NCBI RefSeq assembly: GCF_030269645.1
Contig: NZ_BSTR01000011.1
Location: 124,001-188,000 of the forward strand
Direction: 5' to 3'
Source of the DNA: Actinokineospora sp. NBRC 105648
GTDB lineage: Bacteria > Actinomycetota > Actinomycetes > Mycobacteriales > Pseudonocardiaceae
Length of the DNA stretch: 64,000 bases
The position numbers and the translations under genes were made by a program. Every line of letters begins with the position of its first letter. The stretch's first letter is position 1. Below the pieces are notes generated by a model, which saw nothing but the letters and a program-made list of their open reading frames with translations, searched no databases and was not told the origin of the DNA. Positions 56,797 through 64,000 of this stretch are shown piece after piece.

Positions 56797-58302
56797 ATGG
56801 TCGACGAGTCGGGGGAGCGAGTCGCCTTTAAGGCCAACCAAAGGTGGTTGTCAGACCCGTTCGGGGGTACCGGATCGCCACGCACGGTGCTGGTAGTGCC
56901 CAGTGTTTCCCTCGACAGTGCGGGGCTGGTCAAGATCCCCGGCGTCAACCACTACGAGGAGCGGTTGCTGTTCCTGCTCCAGCTACTCCGCCGCCCACGG
57001 ACTGAGATCACCTACATCACCAGCGAGGCGATCGCGCCCGAGGTGGTCGACTACGCCTTCGACCTGGTGCCGTCGCTGCCCCGCGCGCACGCCCGCGGCA
57101 GGCTCACCCTGCTCGACTGCGCCAGCCGCGAGCCGATCCCGCTCAGCGCCAAGGTGCTGCGCAGGCCGGACCTGCTCGCCCGGCTGCGCGCCGCGGTGCA
57201 CGACCCGGCCGACGCGGTGCTGGTCACCTACAACTCGACACCGGTCGAGCGCGAGCTCGCCGTCGCGCTGGGCGTGCCGCTCTTCGCCGCCGACCCCGAC
57301 CTGGCGCCGCTGGGCTCCAAGACCGGTTCGCGCGAGCTGTTCACCGGCGCGGGCGTGCCGGTGGTGGAGGGCCTCGACGGCCTGCGCGACACCGCCGACG
57401 TGGTGGCCGCGCTGGCCGAGCTGCGCGGCCGCGACGCGGCGATGGGCACCGCGATGGTGAAGCTCAACGACAGCTTCGGCGCGGGTGGCAACGTGCTGTT
57501 CTCCTTCGCGGGCGCACCCTCGACCGGCCTGGCCGACTGGGTGCGCCGGGAGCTCCCGCGCCGGGCGGTGTTCGCCTCGCCGCCGGACACCTGGGAGGAC
57601 TACCGGGCCAAGCTCGACAGCATGGGCGGGGTGGTCGAGCGGTTCGTCGAGGGGGAGGAGACGGCGTCGCCCTCGGCGCAGGTGATGCTCAGCCCCGACG
57701 GCGGCGTGCGGCTGCTCACCACCCACGACCAGGTCCTCGGCGGCGCGGAGAAGCAGATCTTCGTCGGCTGCACGTTCCCGGCGCGCGCGGAGTACCGGAT
57801 GCAGGTGCAGGAGCTGGCCCTGCGCGCGGGCCGGGCGCTGGCGGCGCGGTCGGTGGTCGGCGTCTGCAGCATCGACTTCGTCTCGGTGCGCACCGGCGGC
57901 CAGTGGCACCACCACGGGCTGGAGGTCAACCTGCGGATGGGTGGTGGCACCACGCCGTACTTCCTGCTGCACAGCCTGGTGGAGGGCGACTACGACCCGA
58001 CGACGGCCCAGTACCGGGCCCCGGACGGCACCCCGGTCGCCTTCTACGCCACCGACCGGCTCTACCAGGACGCGTACCGGGCGCTGGCCCCGGCCGACGT
58101 GATCGCGCTGCTGGTGGACGAGGGGTTGCAGTACCGGGTCAGGGACCGGGTCGGGGTGGCCGCGTACATGTTGGGAGCGTTGGAGATCGGTCGCTTCGGG
58201 GTGGTCGTGATCGGCCCGGACACCACCTCCGCGCTCGCCGACTACCGGCGGCTGGTGTCCGTTGTGGATGAATGGGCGGCGAGCCGGGCAGCCCGGGTCT
58301 AA
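56797..58302 (+). CDS. PGM1-like ATP-grasp peptide ligase
   Basis: 501 aa; GGAG (GAGAGGAGT) 5' of the ATG. It looks like the ATP-grasp ligases related to pheganomycin PGM1: an HYEERLLFLLQLLRRP start, NSTPVERELAVALGVP, a Lys-bearing MVKLNDSFGAGGN strand-loop, EERFVEGEE-like and EVNLRMGGGTTPYFLL magnesium-binding parts. Such enzymes form amide bonds using ATP and accept peptides as nucleophiles. It is divergent from the halogenase operon; a tailoring role on the same peptide, or a separate small pathway, are both possible. Confidence 0.8.
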   Translation: MVDESGERVAFKANQRWLSDPFGGTGSPRTVLVVPSVSLDSAGLVKIPGVNHYEERLLFLLQLLRRPRTEITYITSEAIAPEVVDYAFDLVPSLPRAHARGRLTLLDCASREPIPLSAKVLRRPDLLARLRAAVHDPADAVLVTYNSTPVERELAVALGVPLFAADPDLAPLGSKTGSRELFTGAGVPVVEGLDGLRDTADVVAALAELRGRDAAMGTAMVKLNDSFGAGGNVLFSFAGAPSTGLADWVRRELPRRAVFASPPDTWEDYRAKLDSMGGVVERFVEGEETASPSAQVMLSPDGGVRLLTTHDQVLGGAEKQIFVGCTFPARAEYRMQVQELALRAGRALAARSVVGVCSIDFVSVRTGGQWHHHGLEVNLRMGGGTTPYFLLHSLVEGDYDPTTAQYRAPDGTPVAFYATDRLYQDAYRALAPADVIALLVDEGLQYRVRDRVGVAAYMLGALEIGRFGVVVIGPDTTSALADYRRLVSVVDEWAASRAARV

Positions 58303-58323
58303 CGGTCCTGTGTAGACGGACAA

Positions 58324-58354
58324 GCGGGCGTGGACCGATTCGGCCCACGCCCGC
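58324..58354. terminator. Bidirectional terminator between convergent genes
   Basis: 10-bp G+C stem (GCGGGCGTGG 58324-58333 / CCACGCCCGC 58345-58354) between the stops of the ATP-grasp gene and the secreted-protein gene. No long T run. Confidence 0.7.
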
Positions 58355-58366
58355 CGCGGTGTGTGA

Positions 58367-58897
58367 TCAGATCGAGGTGACCACGAGGGTCGAGGTGTAG
58401 CCGGCACCGTTGGTCAGTCCGGGGTTGGCCAGGCAGCTGAGCGCGTTGCCCACGACGGTCGCCTCGAAGACGAACGTGTCACCGGCGAACTTCCCGGCGA
58501 CCACGTTGCCGGTGTAGAGCACGGCCGACACCCCCGCGAGCAGGGTGGTCGACCTGGTGCCCAGCAGCGTGCTCGTCTGGCCGTTGTTCCAGTTGATGGT
58601 CTGGGTGTGGCCGACGCTGGTCACCAGCGGTGCCGTACAGGCCAGGGACGCGATCAGCGCGGTCGTGGTGATGGCGGACTCGAGGGTCGGGTCCGAGAGC
58701 GACTGGCAGGTGCCGAAGGTGGTCAGCTCACCGACCAGCGTCGTGCGTTGGGTGGCCAGCAGGAGGCCGGGGTTGTAGACGGCACCGGTCGTGCCGATCG
58801 TGCACGCGGCGTCGACCGGCGCGGCACTCGCGGACGGTGCGGAGAGGACGAGGAAGGTGGACAGCAGCGCCGTGAGCACGGCAAGGCGGAGTCTCAT
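58367..58897 (-). CDS. Small secreted protein, unknown function
   Basis: 176 aa from ATG 58897 (GTG 58906 adds three residues; neither has a clear Shine-Dalgarno). A typical Sec signal peptide ends near PSASA|APVDA. The mature part (~150 aa) is Thr/Ser/Gly-rich, beta-prone, with four Cys that could form two disulfides. I do not recognise the family. Confidence 0.75.
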   Translation of the reverse strand: MRLRLAVLTALLSTFLVLSAPSASAAPVDAACTIGTTGAVYNPGLLLATQRTTLVGELTTFGTCQSLSDPTLESAITTTALIASLACTAPLVTSVGHTQTINWNNGQTSTLLGTRSTTLLAGVSAVLYTGNVVAGKFAGDTFVFEATVVGNALSCLANPGLTNGAGYTSTLVVTSI

Positions 58898-58906
58898 GCC
58901 CCACAC

Positions 58907-59323
58907 TTAGCGCCGGCCGACCGTCCGACGGCAATCGTAGTCGCTCATTCGCCGCCCCCAATCATCCTGCGGTGGCGAATAATGGTACCGATCGAATGGG
59001 AAGGGCGCCCGCCGTCGGCTGTTCGAGTGCGACGGGTGGGCGAAACGGGCGGACCAATTTCCGCTGCGCCGCACCGGTGAACGGCGGCTACCCGGTCGGC
59101 CCCCGACAGTCCGGCAAAGACCCCGACCAATGTCGACATTCCACACTGCCGAGGCGCCTCGTTCGAGTGATTATCGTGACCCCGCACACTCTCGGTCGAC
59201 CAAACCCCGATGATCCACAATGGACGACGGCGACCCACCCGCGTGACCCACACCGCCCCGAACCGGGTGTGAGAAGGCCCCAGCCCGGGTATCCGGCCGA
59301 GGCTGCCTCGGAAAGGACCCCCG
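58907..59323. other. Intergenic region, no gene seen
   Basis: About 415 bp between divergent genes, locally less GC-rich than its surroundings. It should carry promoters for both neighbours. No repeat of the 29.6/60.4 kb family and no convincing small ORF. Confidence 0.5.
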
Positions 59324-60310
59324 ATGACCCTGGCCACGCCAGTCCGCCTCCCCGCCGCCCGCGGCGAACTCTCAGCGGCCGTGTGCAACGCGCTCAGCGG
59401 GTCGACGGGAGCCTTACCCGTCACCGAGGCCGCCCGCGCGGACCCACACGGCGAAGACCTGACGCTCGCGCTCCACCTGCTCTACGAGCTGCACTACCAG
59501 GGCTTCCCCGGCGCCGACGACCTGGAGTGGGACCTGGGACTCCTCGGCCTCCGCGCCGCCATGGAACAGCGTTTCCTCGACGCGGTCCGCACCGAGACAG
59601 GACACGGCACCGACATCGGCGCCGTCCTGGACGAGCTACTGATCGAGTACGTACCCGGTGACGGTGTGTCACATTACCTACGCGACCACGGCCACTGGGA
59701 CCAGATGTGCGAATACTTCGTGCACCGCTCCATCTACCACCTCAAGGAAGCCGACCCCCACGCCTGGGTCATCCCCAGACTGCGCGGCAGGTCCAAAGCC
59801 GCACTGGTGGCGGTCGAGTTCGACGAGTTCGGCGGTGGACACCCGGAACGAATGCACGCCAAGCTCTACGCCAACCTCCTGGACGAGGCAGGTCTGCGCA
59901 GTGACTACCTGCACTACCTGGACATCGTCCCGGCACCGGCAATAGCCTTGGTGAACCTGATGTCACTGTTCGGCCTACACCGCTCACTACGAGGCGCACT
60001 GGTCGGCAACCTGACCGCAGCCGAGATCACCACGGCACCGAGCGCCCGACGAATGGTCACCGCACTGAAGCGAATGGGAGCGGGAGCAGCGTGCCAGCAC
60101 TTCTACGCGGAGCACATCGAAGCGGACTCGGTGCACGAACAGGTCATGCGGATAGACGTGGTCGGTGGACTACTGGAAGATGAGCCGGAACTGGTCGGCG
60201 ATGTCGTATTCGGAGTACAGGCCACGGAGATGCTGGAAGCCCGCCTGACAACCCACCTCCTGACCAACTGGCGCAACGGCCAATCCTCCCTCCGAGAGCC
60301 CCTGACCTAA
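59324..60310 (+). CDS. Iron-containing redox enzyme, haem-oxygenase-like diiron fold
   Basis: 328 aa; GAAAGGA precedes the ATG. Likely metal ligands sit in helix motifs YELHYQ, EFDEFGGGHPERMH and HIEADSVHEQVM, the E/H/E/D/H pattern of haem-oxygenase-like diiron oxidases. The substrate is unknown. In many actinomycetes, as far as I recall, this family is next to a small CDGSH iron-sulfur protein. Here that protein is about 800 bp away on the other strand, beyond the repeat pair. Confidence 0.82.
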   Translation: MTLATPVRLPAARGELSAAVCNALSGSTGALPVTEAARADPHGEDLTLALHLLYELHYQGFPGADDLEWDLGLLGLRAAMEQRFLDAVRTETGHGTDIGAVLDELLIEYVPGDGVSHYLRDHGHWDQMCEYFVHRSIYHLKEADPHAWVIPRLRGRSKAALVAVEFDEFGGGHPERMHAKLYANLLDEAGLRSDYLHYLDIVPAPAIALVNLMSLFGLHRSLRGALVGNLTAAEITTAPSARRMVTALKRMGAGAACQHFYAEHIEADSVHEQVMRIDVVGGLLEDEPELVGDVVFGVQATEMLEARLTTHLLTNWRNGQSSLREPLT

Positions 60311-60425
60311 CCCGCGAGCAGGCGCCAAGCAAGCCCTTCAACCCCTCATCTCTCATCTTTCATCTCTAAATCTTTAGTCTCGAAATCTCTAAATGCCGAG
60401 CCCGCTGGAACGCAAGACCCGTTAC
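60311..60425. repeat. A+T-rich flank of repeat copy 2 with short heptad-like repeats
   Basis: Bases 60345-60395 (CATCTCTCATCTTTCATCTCTAAATC-like) are strikingly A+T-rich for this genome and repeat ATCTYT units. In reverse complement they align with the GGGATTTG-type stretch right of copy 1 (29768-29838), so the repeat element is longer than its hairpin. No gene seen. Confidence 0.55.
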
Positions 60426-60431
60426 GTTTGT

Positions 60432-60569
60432 GCTCGATTGGGTGGACTGCCTTCGTGTGGGGGGAGAGCACCGCTAAACTTGCCGTGTGTGGGGATGCCC
60501 TTCACCCCACGCTTTTCCCCACCGCGGTGCTCTAGGGGCCCCGCGCGAAGGCAGTCCAGCCAATCGAGC
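60432..60569 (-). repeat. Hairpin repeat, copy 2 (138 bp, inverted relative to copies 1 and 3)
   Basis: Arms of 31 bp (60432-60462 with 60539-60569) begin GCTCGATTGG as in copy 1 and differ from perfect pairing at three positions. The interior is the reverse complement of copy 1 (CCGCTAAACTTG, GGGGATGCCC). The flank CCCCGCTCTTACTCGGG to its right is also the reverse complement of the flank left of copy 1, so copies share sequence beyond the hairpin. Confidence 0.85.
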
Positions 60570-60671
60570 CCCGCTCTTACTCGGGCAGCTCGTGGGGTGT
60601 GCCGCACGCCGACCTACGGTCGACCGTCTTCGGCGGGTCATCGCTTGGGTTGCCCGAGGAAAAGACGGGGG

Positions 60672-60810
60672 GCTCGATCTAGTGAACTCGCTTCGTGTGG
60701 GGCCCCTAGAGCACCGCGGTGGAGAGAAAAGGGCAGGGTAAGGGCATCCCCACCCACGGCAAGTTTAGCGGCACTCTCCCCCCACACGAAGCAAGTCCAC
60801 CAGATCGAGC
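60672..60810 (+). repeat. Hairpin repeat, copy 3 (139 bp)
   Basis: Same orientation as copy 1. Arms 60672-60702 and 60780-60810 begin GCTCGATCT and differ at three positions, all of which become G-U pairs in RNA from the - strand. The interior GGGCATCCCCACCCACGGCAA is shared. The right flank ATCCGTAACGGG...GTACCAGCG matches the right flank of copy 1. It faces copy 2 head to head, ~100 bp apart. Confidence 0.85.
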
Positions 60811-60820
60811 ATCCGTAACG

Positions 60821-61000
60821 GGACTTGCGTACCAGCGAGGTCGGCCTCACCGCTGCGGTTTGCTGGGGAACGGAACTTGCGTGCCAGCGGGGTCGGCCTC
60901 GCCGCTGCGGTTTGCTGGGGGACTGGGCTCTTCTGCGTGCTGGTGGGGTTGGGATCTTGTGGCGTGACAGCGTGGTTGGCCTCACCGCTGCGGTTTGGTG
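60821..61000 (+). repeat. 52-bp tandem repeat next to repeat copy 3
   Basis: Two nearly identical units (period 52 bp; ACTTGCGT at 60823 and 60875, GGCCTCACCGCTGCGGTTTG and its variant at 60843 and 60895), then a degenerate third with GGCCTCACCGCTGCGGTTT at 60977. No coding sequence supported. Confidence 0.75.
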
Positions 61001-61064
61001 GTGGGAGGAGGCGGCCTTGCCGGTGCGGTTGGATGGTTGGCCGGGTGGGTGAGGGGGCATGGAA

Positions 61065-61100
61065 AGGACGTGCCGCCCACTACCTTGGGCGACACGTCCT
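61065..61100 (-). terminator. Terminator hairpin downstream of the CDGSH gene
   Basis: Stem AGGACGTG.CGCCCA / TGGGCG.CACGTCCT (61065-61079 with 61086-61100), one internal mismatch. It starts 21 bp past the CDGSH stop, and a short T-rich stretch follows on the - strand. Confidence 0.75.
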
Positions 61101-61121
61101 ATTCCAGGTTCTCGCTTGCTG

Positions 61122-61304
61122 TCAGGCTTCGCGCTTTCGTTGTCTGTGTCCGCCGTCGCACAGCGGATAGATCTTGCTTCGCCTGCAAGCACAGATCGCT
61201 GTCACGAATCGTTCTGATCGCACGGTCGTGCCATCGGCGCCGGTGACTTCCACCGGGCCCTCTACCAGGACCGGTCCGTCGTCAGTCACGCGGATGTTCG
61301 TCAT
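61122..61304 (-). CDS. CDGSH iron-sulfur domain protein
   Basis: 60 aa. The motif CACRRSKIYPLCDGGH (residues 38-53) is the C-x-C-x-S-P-x-C-D-G-x-H signature that binds a 2Fe-2S cluster with three Cys and one His, as in mitoNEET. ATG 61304 gives the natural N-terminus (MTNIRVTDDGP); an in-frame ATG at 61379 would overlap the end of the peptidase gene. Probably an electron-transfer or cluster-transfer partner; the diiron enzyme at 59.3 kb is a candidate partner. It lies 44 bp after the peptidase stop and may be read through from it. Confidence 0.9.
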   Translation of the reverse strand: MTNIRVTDDGPVLVEGPVEVTGADGTTVRSERFVTAICACRRSKIYPLCDGGHRQRKREA

Positions 61305-61348
61305 GGTTCCCGGGTACCACGCCTGGAGTCGTTGAAACTCATCGAAAC

Positions 61349-62929
61349 TCAGGGGAACAGTGGACCGTCTGCCGCGCATCGTTGGCCACGGGCTGGGAGT
61401 TTCAGGTCGACCAGGTACTTCTCGTACACCCGTTGTGCGCAGGTGACCCCGATCGCGCCGTGTGACCAGACGTCCACTTCCAGCAGGCGGGAGTTGGGCA
61501 TCAGGTCGTGCAGTGCGTAGGCGCCGCTGATCGGGGTGGACGGGTCGTGGACCGGGTTGGCGATGAGCAGCGGTGCCGAGGTTCGCACGTTCCACGGTCC
61601 CCGGAATGCGTCTCGTGCTGAGCCGGGCCAGTTCTGGCAGGTGGAGGTCAGCCAGCTCCACAGTGATCCGAACCCGGGACCGGTGCGGTCCGCGTAGGCC
61701 GCCGAGCGGACGCCTGCGCCTCGGTCGGTCGGGTTCACGCTGTCCGCGCAGGCGACGCCGTGGAAGGACGGGGTCATCGGTTCGGCGCCGAGGGTGGGGG
61801 CGCCGGGCTTGACCTTGAGGTCGTGCCAGCCGACGCTCGTGGCCCGCTTGGCGGTGGTGTTGAACAGTGCCTGGTAGGTGGACTCAAGGACCTGCATCAG
61901 TTGCGGGTACACCTCGAAGATCGTCAGCGCTGAGTGCGTGACGCCTACCGCGTACTGGTAGGTGATCGGGCCCTCGGGTGTCTCCAGTGGTTCGCGCTTG
62001 AGCCGTTCGATCACGGCGTCGTACTTCTGTTGTGCGGTCTTGCCCGGCGAGCCGGCGAATGCGCAACGTGCCGTGCCTGCTCGGTCGCATTCGGTGAGAG
62101 CAGACTGCAGTGTCTCCCAAGCGCCTGCACCGCTGTTGATGCGGGCGCTCAGGAGGTACCGGCTGTCGTTGCCGCGTCCGGTGGTCCATTGGACCGGGTC
62201 GATGACGCCGTCGACGATGAGGGCGCGGATCTTGTCCGGGTACATCGCGGCGTAGGTCGCGCCGAGCATCGAACCGTAGGAGATGCCGTAGTAGGTGAGC
62301 TTGCGGTCGCCTACCGCGCGGCGCATGAGGTCCATGTCCCGTGCGGTGTCGGCGGTGGACATGTGGTTGATGATCTCGTTGCCCGTGCGGGCGCACAGAC
62401 CGCGCACGTAGTCGCCATAGGTCAGCCACGCTCGGATCTCGTCGCGGGACACCGGGAACAAGATCTCCGGCGCCGCCGGGCCCGGCGGGTCGCCCGGGCG
62501 CGGGGTGCAGGTGACCGGCGTGCTGCCGCAGCCCTCGGTGACGCAGTTGCGCGTGCCGCCGATGCCCCGGGGGTCGATGCCGACGACGTCGAACCGCGTT
62601 CGCGTGCCCGCGCCCAGCACCTCGGCCGCGGTGGGCACGAAGTCGGCGGCCGAGCCGCCGGGGCCGCCGTTGTTGATGAACAGCGTGCCGGTCTTGTGCC
62701 GCTGGTCGTCCGCCGGTCGCTTGACCAGCCGCACGGTGATCTTGCGGCCCCGCGGGCGGGTGTAGTCGAGGGGCACCTGGACCCCGGCGCACTGCAGGGC
62801 GGTGTCGTCGGGACACTGCCGCCAGTCGATCCTCGGCACCCCGTCCGGTGCCGTCGCCGCCGCGGGTACCGCCCCGGCGACGATCGCGGCCACGGCACCG
62901 ATGGTGACCGCGGCTGTCATTGGTCTCAT
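61349..62929 (-). CDS. Secreted alpha/beta-hydrolase peptidase (tripeptidyl aminopeptidase-like, S33/TAP)
   Basis: 526 aa from ATG 62929, preceded by GAGGGGAT; an upstream start at 62986 is less likely because it would precede the signal peptide. The Sec signal is MRPMTAAVTIGAVAAIVAG up to PAAATA. The mature enzyme has NNGGPGGSA (oxyanion), the nucleophile GISYGS, and late Asp (NPVHDPSTP) and His (WSHGAIG) in a TAP-type C-terminal domain. It should release N-terminal residues or tripeptides outside the cell. Confidence 0.92.
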   Translation of the reverse strand: MRPMTAAVTIGAVAAIVAGAVPAAATAPDGVPRIDWRQCPDDTALQCAGVQVPLDYTRPRGRKITVRLVKRPADDQRHKTGTLFINNGGPGGSAADFVPTAAEVLGAGTRTRFDVVGIDPRGIGGTRNCVTEGCGSTPVTCTPRPGDPPGPAAPEILFPVSRDEIRAWLTYGDYVRGLCARTGNEIINHMSTADTARDMDLMRRAVGDRKLTYYGISYGSMLGATYAAMYPDKIRALIVDGVIDPVQWTTGRGNDSRYLLSARINSGAGAWETLQSALTECDRAGTARCAFAGSPGKTAQQKYDAVIERLKREPLETPEGPITYQYAVGVTHSALTIFEVYPQLMQVLESTYQALFNTTAKRATSVGWHDLKVKPGAPTLGAEPMTPSFHGVACADSVNPTDRGAGVRSAAYADRTGPGFGSLWSWLTSTCQNWPGSARDAFRGPWNVRTSAPLLIANPVHDPSTPISGAYALHDLMPNSRLLEVDVWSHGAIGVTCAQRVYEKYLVDLKLPARGQRCAADGPLFP

Positions 62930-63058
62930 GGAGATCCCCTCTGTCGTGGGTATCTCCACTAGAACGTTGATCGGCGTCGGCGGCACTCATGCTCTGGGTT
63001 ATAAGTTCATCATCCTGTAGGGGCATTGTGCGGACAGCTGACTCGGGGCCGGAGGATC
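62930..63058. promoter_or_regulatory. Divergent promoter region of the peptidase and nucleotidyltransferase genes
   Basis: 129 bp with a local A+T-rich stretch (TTATAAGTTCATCATC near 62999-63014) that could supply a -10 element in either direction. Not resolved further. Confidence 0.35.
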
Positions 63059-63814
63059 ATGGATCGCCCAGGTGGACCGGACTTCGCCGACCGCGTCGCC
63101 GAGGTGCTGCACGCGCTGCCCGGCGTCGAGGCGGTGGCGCTGGGCGGGTCGCGGGCGCTGGGCACCCACCGACCGGACAGCGACTGGGACTTCGCCGTCT
63201 ACTACCGGACCGGCTTCGACCCGGCGTCGCTGCGCGCGACCGGCTGGCCCGGCGAGGTCTCCGACCTGGGCGCCTGGGGCGGCGGCGTGTTCAACGGCGG
63301 CGCCTGGCTGCGGGTCGAGGGGCACCGCGTCGACGTGCACTACCGCGACCTCGCCGTGGTGGAGCACGAGCTGGCCGAGTCGGCGCTGGGCCGGTACCGG
63401 GTGGAGCCGCTGCTGTTCCACCTCGCCGGGATCCCGTCGTACCTGGTGGTGGCCGAACTGGCGATCAACCGGGTGCTGCGCGGGTCCCTACCCCGCCCGG
63501 GGTACCCGCCCACCCTGCGCGCGTCGGCGTCGCGCCAGTGGTGGGAGACGGCACAGCTGGTGCTGGGTTACGCCCGGGACTCCCACGCCCCGCACGGCCG
63601 CGCGGCCCAGTGCCACGCCTTGCTGACCCAGGCGACCACCCAGACCGCGCACGCCGTCCTGGCCGCACGCGGCGAGTGGGTGACGAACGAGAAGGGCCTG
63701 CTGTCCCGCGCGGGTCTCGACGAGATCGACAACATCCTCGCCACCGCCCCGTCCCCGGTCGCGGCGGCGGACGCGGTCCACGCCCTGTGCGCCACGGCCA
63801 TGGCCCGGGTGTGA
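63059..63814 (+). CDS. Nucleotidyltransferase-domain protein
   Basis: 251 aa from ATG 63059 (GGAGG 3 nt upstream; GTG 63026 would add 11 residues). The nucleotidyltransferase signature is GGSRALG...[10 protein letters not shown] with a later Asp strand (RVDVHYRD). This is the fold of aminoglycoside adenylyltransferases and MNT antitoxins; which small molecule or protein is modified is unknown. Confidence 0.85.
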   Translation: MDRPGGPDFADRVAEVLHALPGVEAVALGGSRALGTHRPDSDWDFAVYYRTGFDPASLRATGWPGEVSDLGAWGGGVFNGGAWLRVEGHRVDVHYRDLAVVEHELAESALGRYRVEPLLFHLAGIPSYLVVAELAINRVLRGSLPRPGYPPTLRASASRQWWETAQLVLGYARDSHAPHGRAAQCHALLTQATTQTAHAVLAARGEWVTNEKGLLSRAGLDEIDNILATAPSPVAAADAVHALCATAMARV

Positions 63815-63855
63815 CCGGTCGGATCGGCCGCGACCTCGCGGCGCACAATGGCCGG

Positions 63856-64000
63856 GTGCCAACCAACTGCCCGTGCGGAACGGGCCTGCCCTACCCCGAG
63901 TGCTGCGGCCGGGCCCACACCGGCTCGCCCGCCGCCACCGCCGAGGCGCTGATGCGGTCGCGGTACAGCGCGTTCGCCCTCGGCGACCGCGACTACCTGC
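63856..64000 (+). CDS. YchJ-family SEC-C motif protein (3' end outside window)
   Basis: 48 codons visible. [15 protein letters not shown] is a zinc-binding SEC-C-type motif and [19 protein letters not shown] is typical of YchJ/UPF0225. GTG 63856 puts the motif at the N-terminus as usual; an in-frame GTG at 63811 overlapping the previous stop is the alternative. Confidence 0.88.
   Translation, partial: MPTNCPCGTGLPYPECCGRAHTGSPAATAEALMRSRYSAFALGDRDYL

Noticed and set aside
60393-60818. Small ORFs within the hairpin repeats (e.g. 60393-60818, 29570-29890)
   Set aside because: They follow the inverted repeat in either strand and have no Shine-Dalgarno site or recognisable domain; likely spurious proteins from the repeat.
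60821-61000. CRISPR-like array
   Set aside because: Units are contiguous 52-bp tandem copies without variable spacers, only two to three of them, and no cas genes.

Overview
The window comes from a high-GC actinomycete (I estimate above 70% GC; many GTG and some TTG starts; stop/start overlaps of the ATGA/GTGA type). The gene mix fits the Pseudonocardiales, but no marker gene here fixes the genus. No rRNA, tRNA, CRISPR array or transposase gene was seen.

Left part (1-29.5 kb, + strand) is a nonribosomal peptide operon. In order it holds the 3' part of a serine hydrolase that looks like a stand-alone penicillin-binding-protein (PBP)-type thioesterase, two NRPS genes (about 2529 and 6330 aa), an MFS exporter and an MbtH-like protein, closed by a strong intrinsic terminator. 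The domain order is A-T | C-T-E | C-A-T || C-A-T-E | C-A-T | C-A-T-E | C-A-T | C-A-T-E. The line therefore has eight modules, an epimerase in every second one, condensation motifs that alternate LCL/DCL accordingly, no adenylation domain in module 2, and no thioesterase after the last epimerase. I read this as an octapeptide of strictly alternating L,D configuration, ring-closed in trans by the PBP-type enzyme.

Middle part (29.9-50 kb) is unrelated cargo. It holds a sugar ABC importer plus GH1 beta-glucosidase operon (- strand). Next is a six-gene operon (- strand) of a vWA membrane protein, a tubulin-like GTPase, a large membrane protein, a pseudokinase, a TRAFAC-like GTPase and a membrane-anchored partner, which looks like a predicted GTPase-centred conflict system. 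A divergent WD40-KAP NTPase and an HdeD-like membrane protein follow.

Right part (50.4-58.3 kb) holds a tightly coupled - strand operon: an A-T didomain with a Thr-like code, a SyrB2-type Fe(II)/2-oxoglutarate halogenase (His-Gln-Ala facial motif), a SyrC-like acyltransferase with a Cys nucleophile, an FkbM methyltransferase fused to a carrier domain, and an acyl-CoA-dehydrogenase-like flavoprotein. In syringomycin biosynthesis SyrB1/SyrB2/SyrC make 4-chloro-Thr and deliver it to an NRPS module lacking its A domain. The same parts exist here, so I propose that this cassette feeds module 2 of the NRPS about 45 kb away. A PGM1-like ATP-grasp ligase lies divergently beside it.

The far right (58.3-64 kb) holds a small secreted protein, a haem-oxygenase-like diiron protein, a CDGSH iron-sulfur protein, a secreted TAP-family peptidase, a nucleotidyltransferase and the start of a YchJ/SEC-C protein. 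Three copies of an unannotated hairpin repeat of about 139 bp (29.6, 60.4 and 60.7 kb) are present, two of them head to head.
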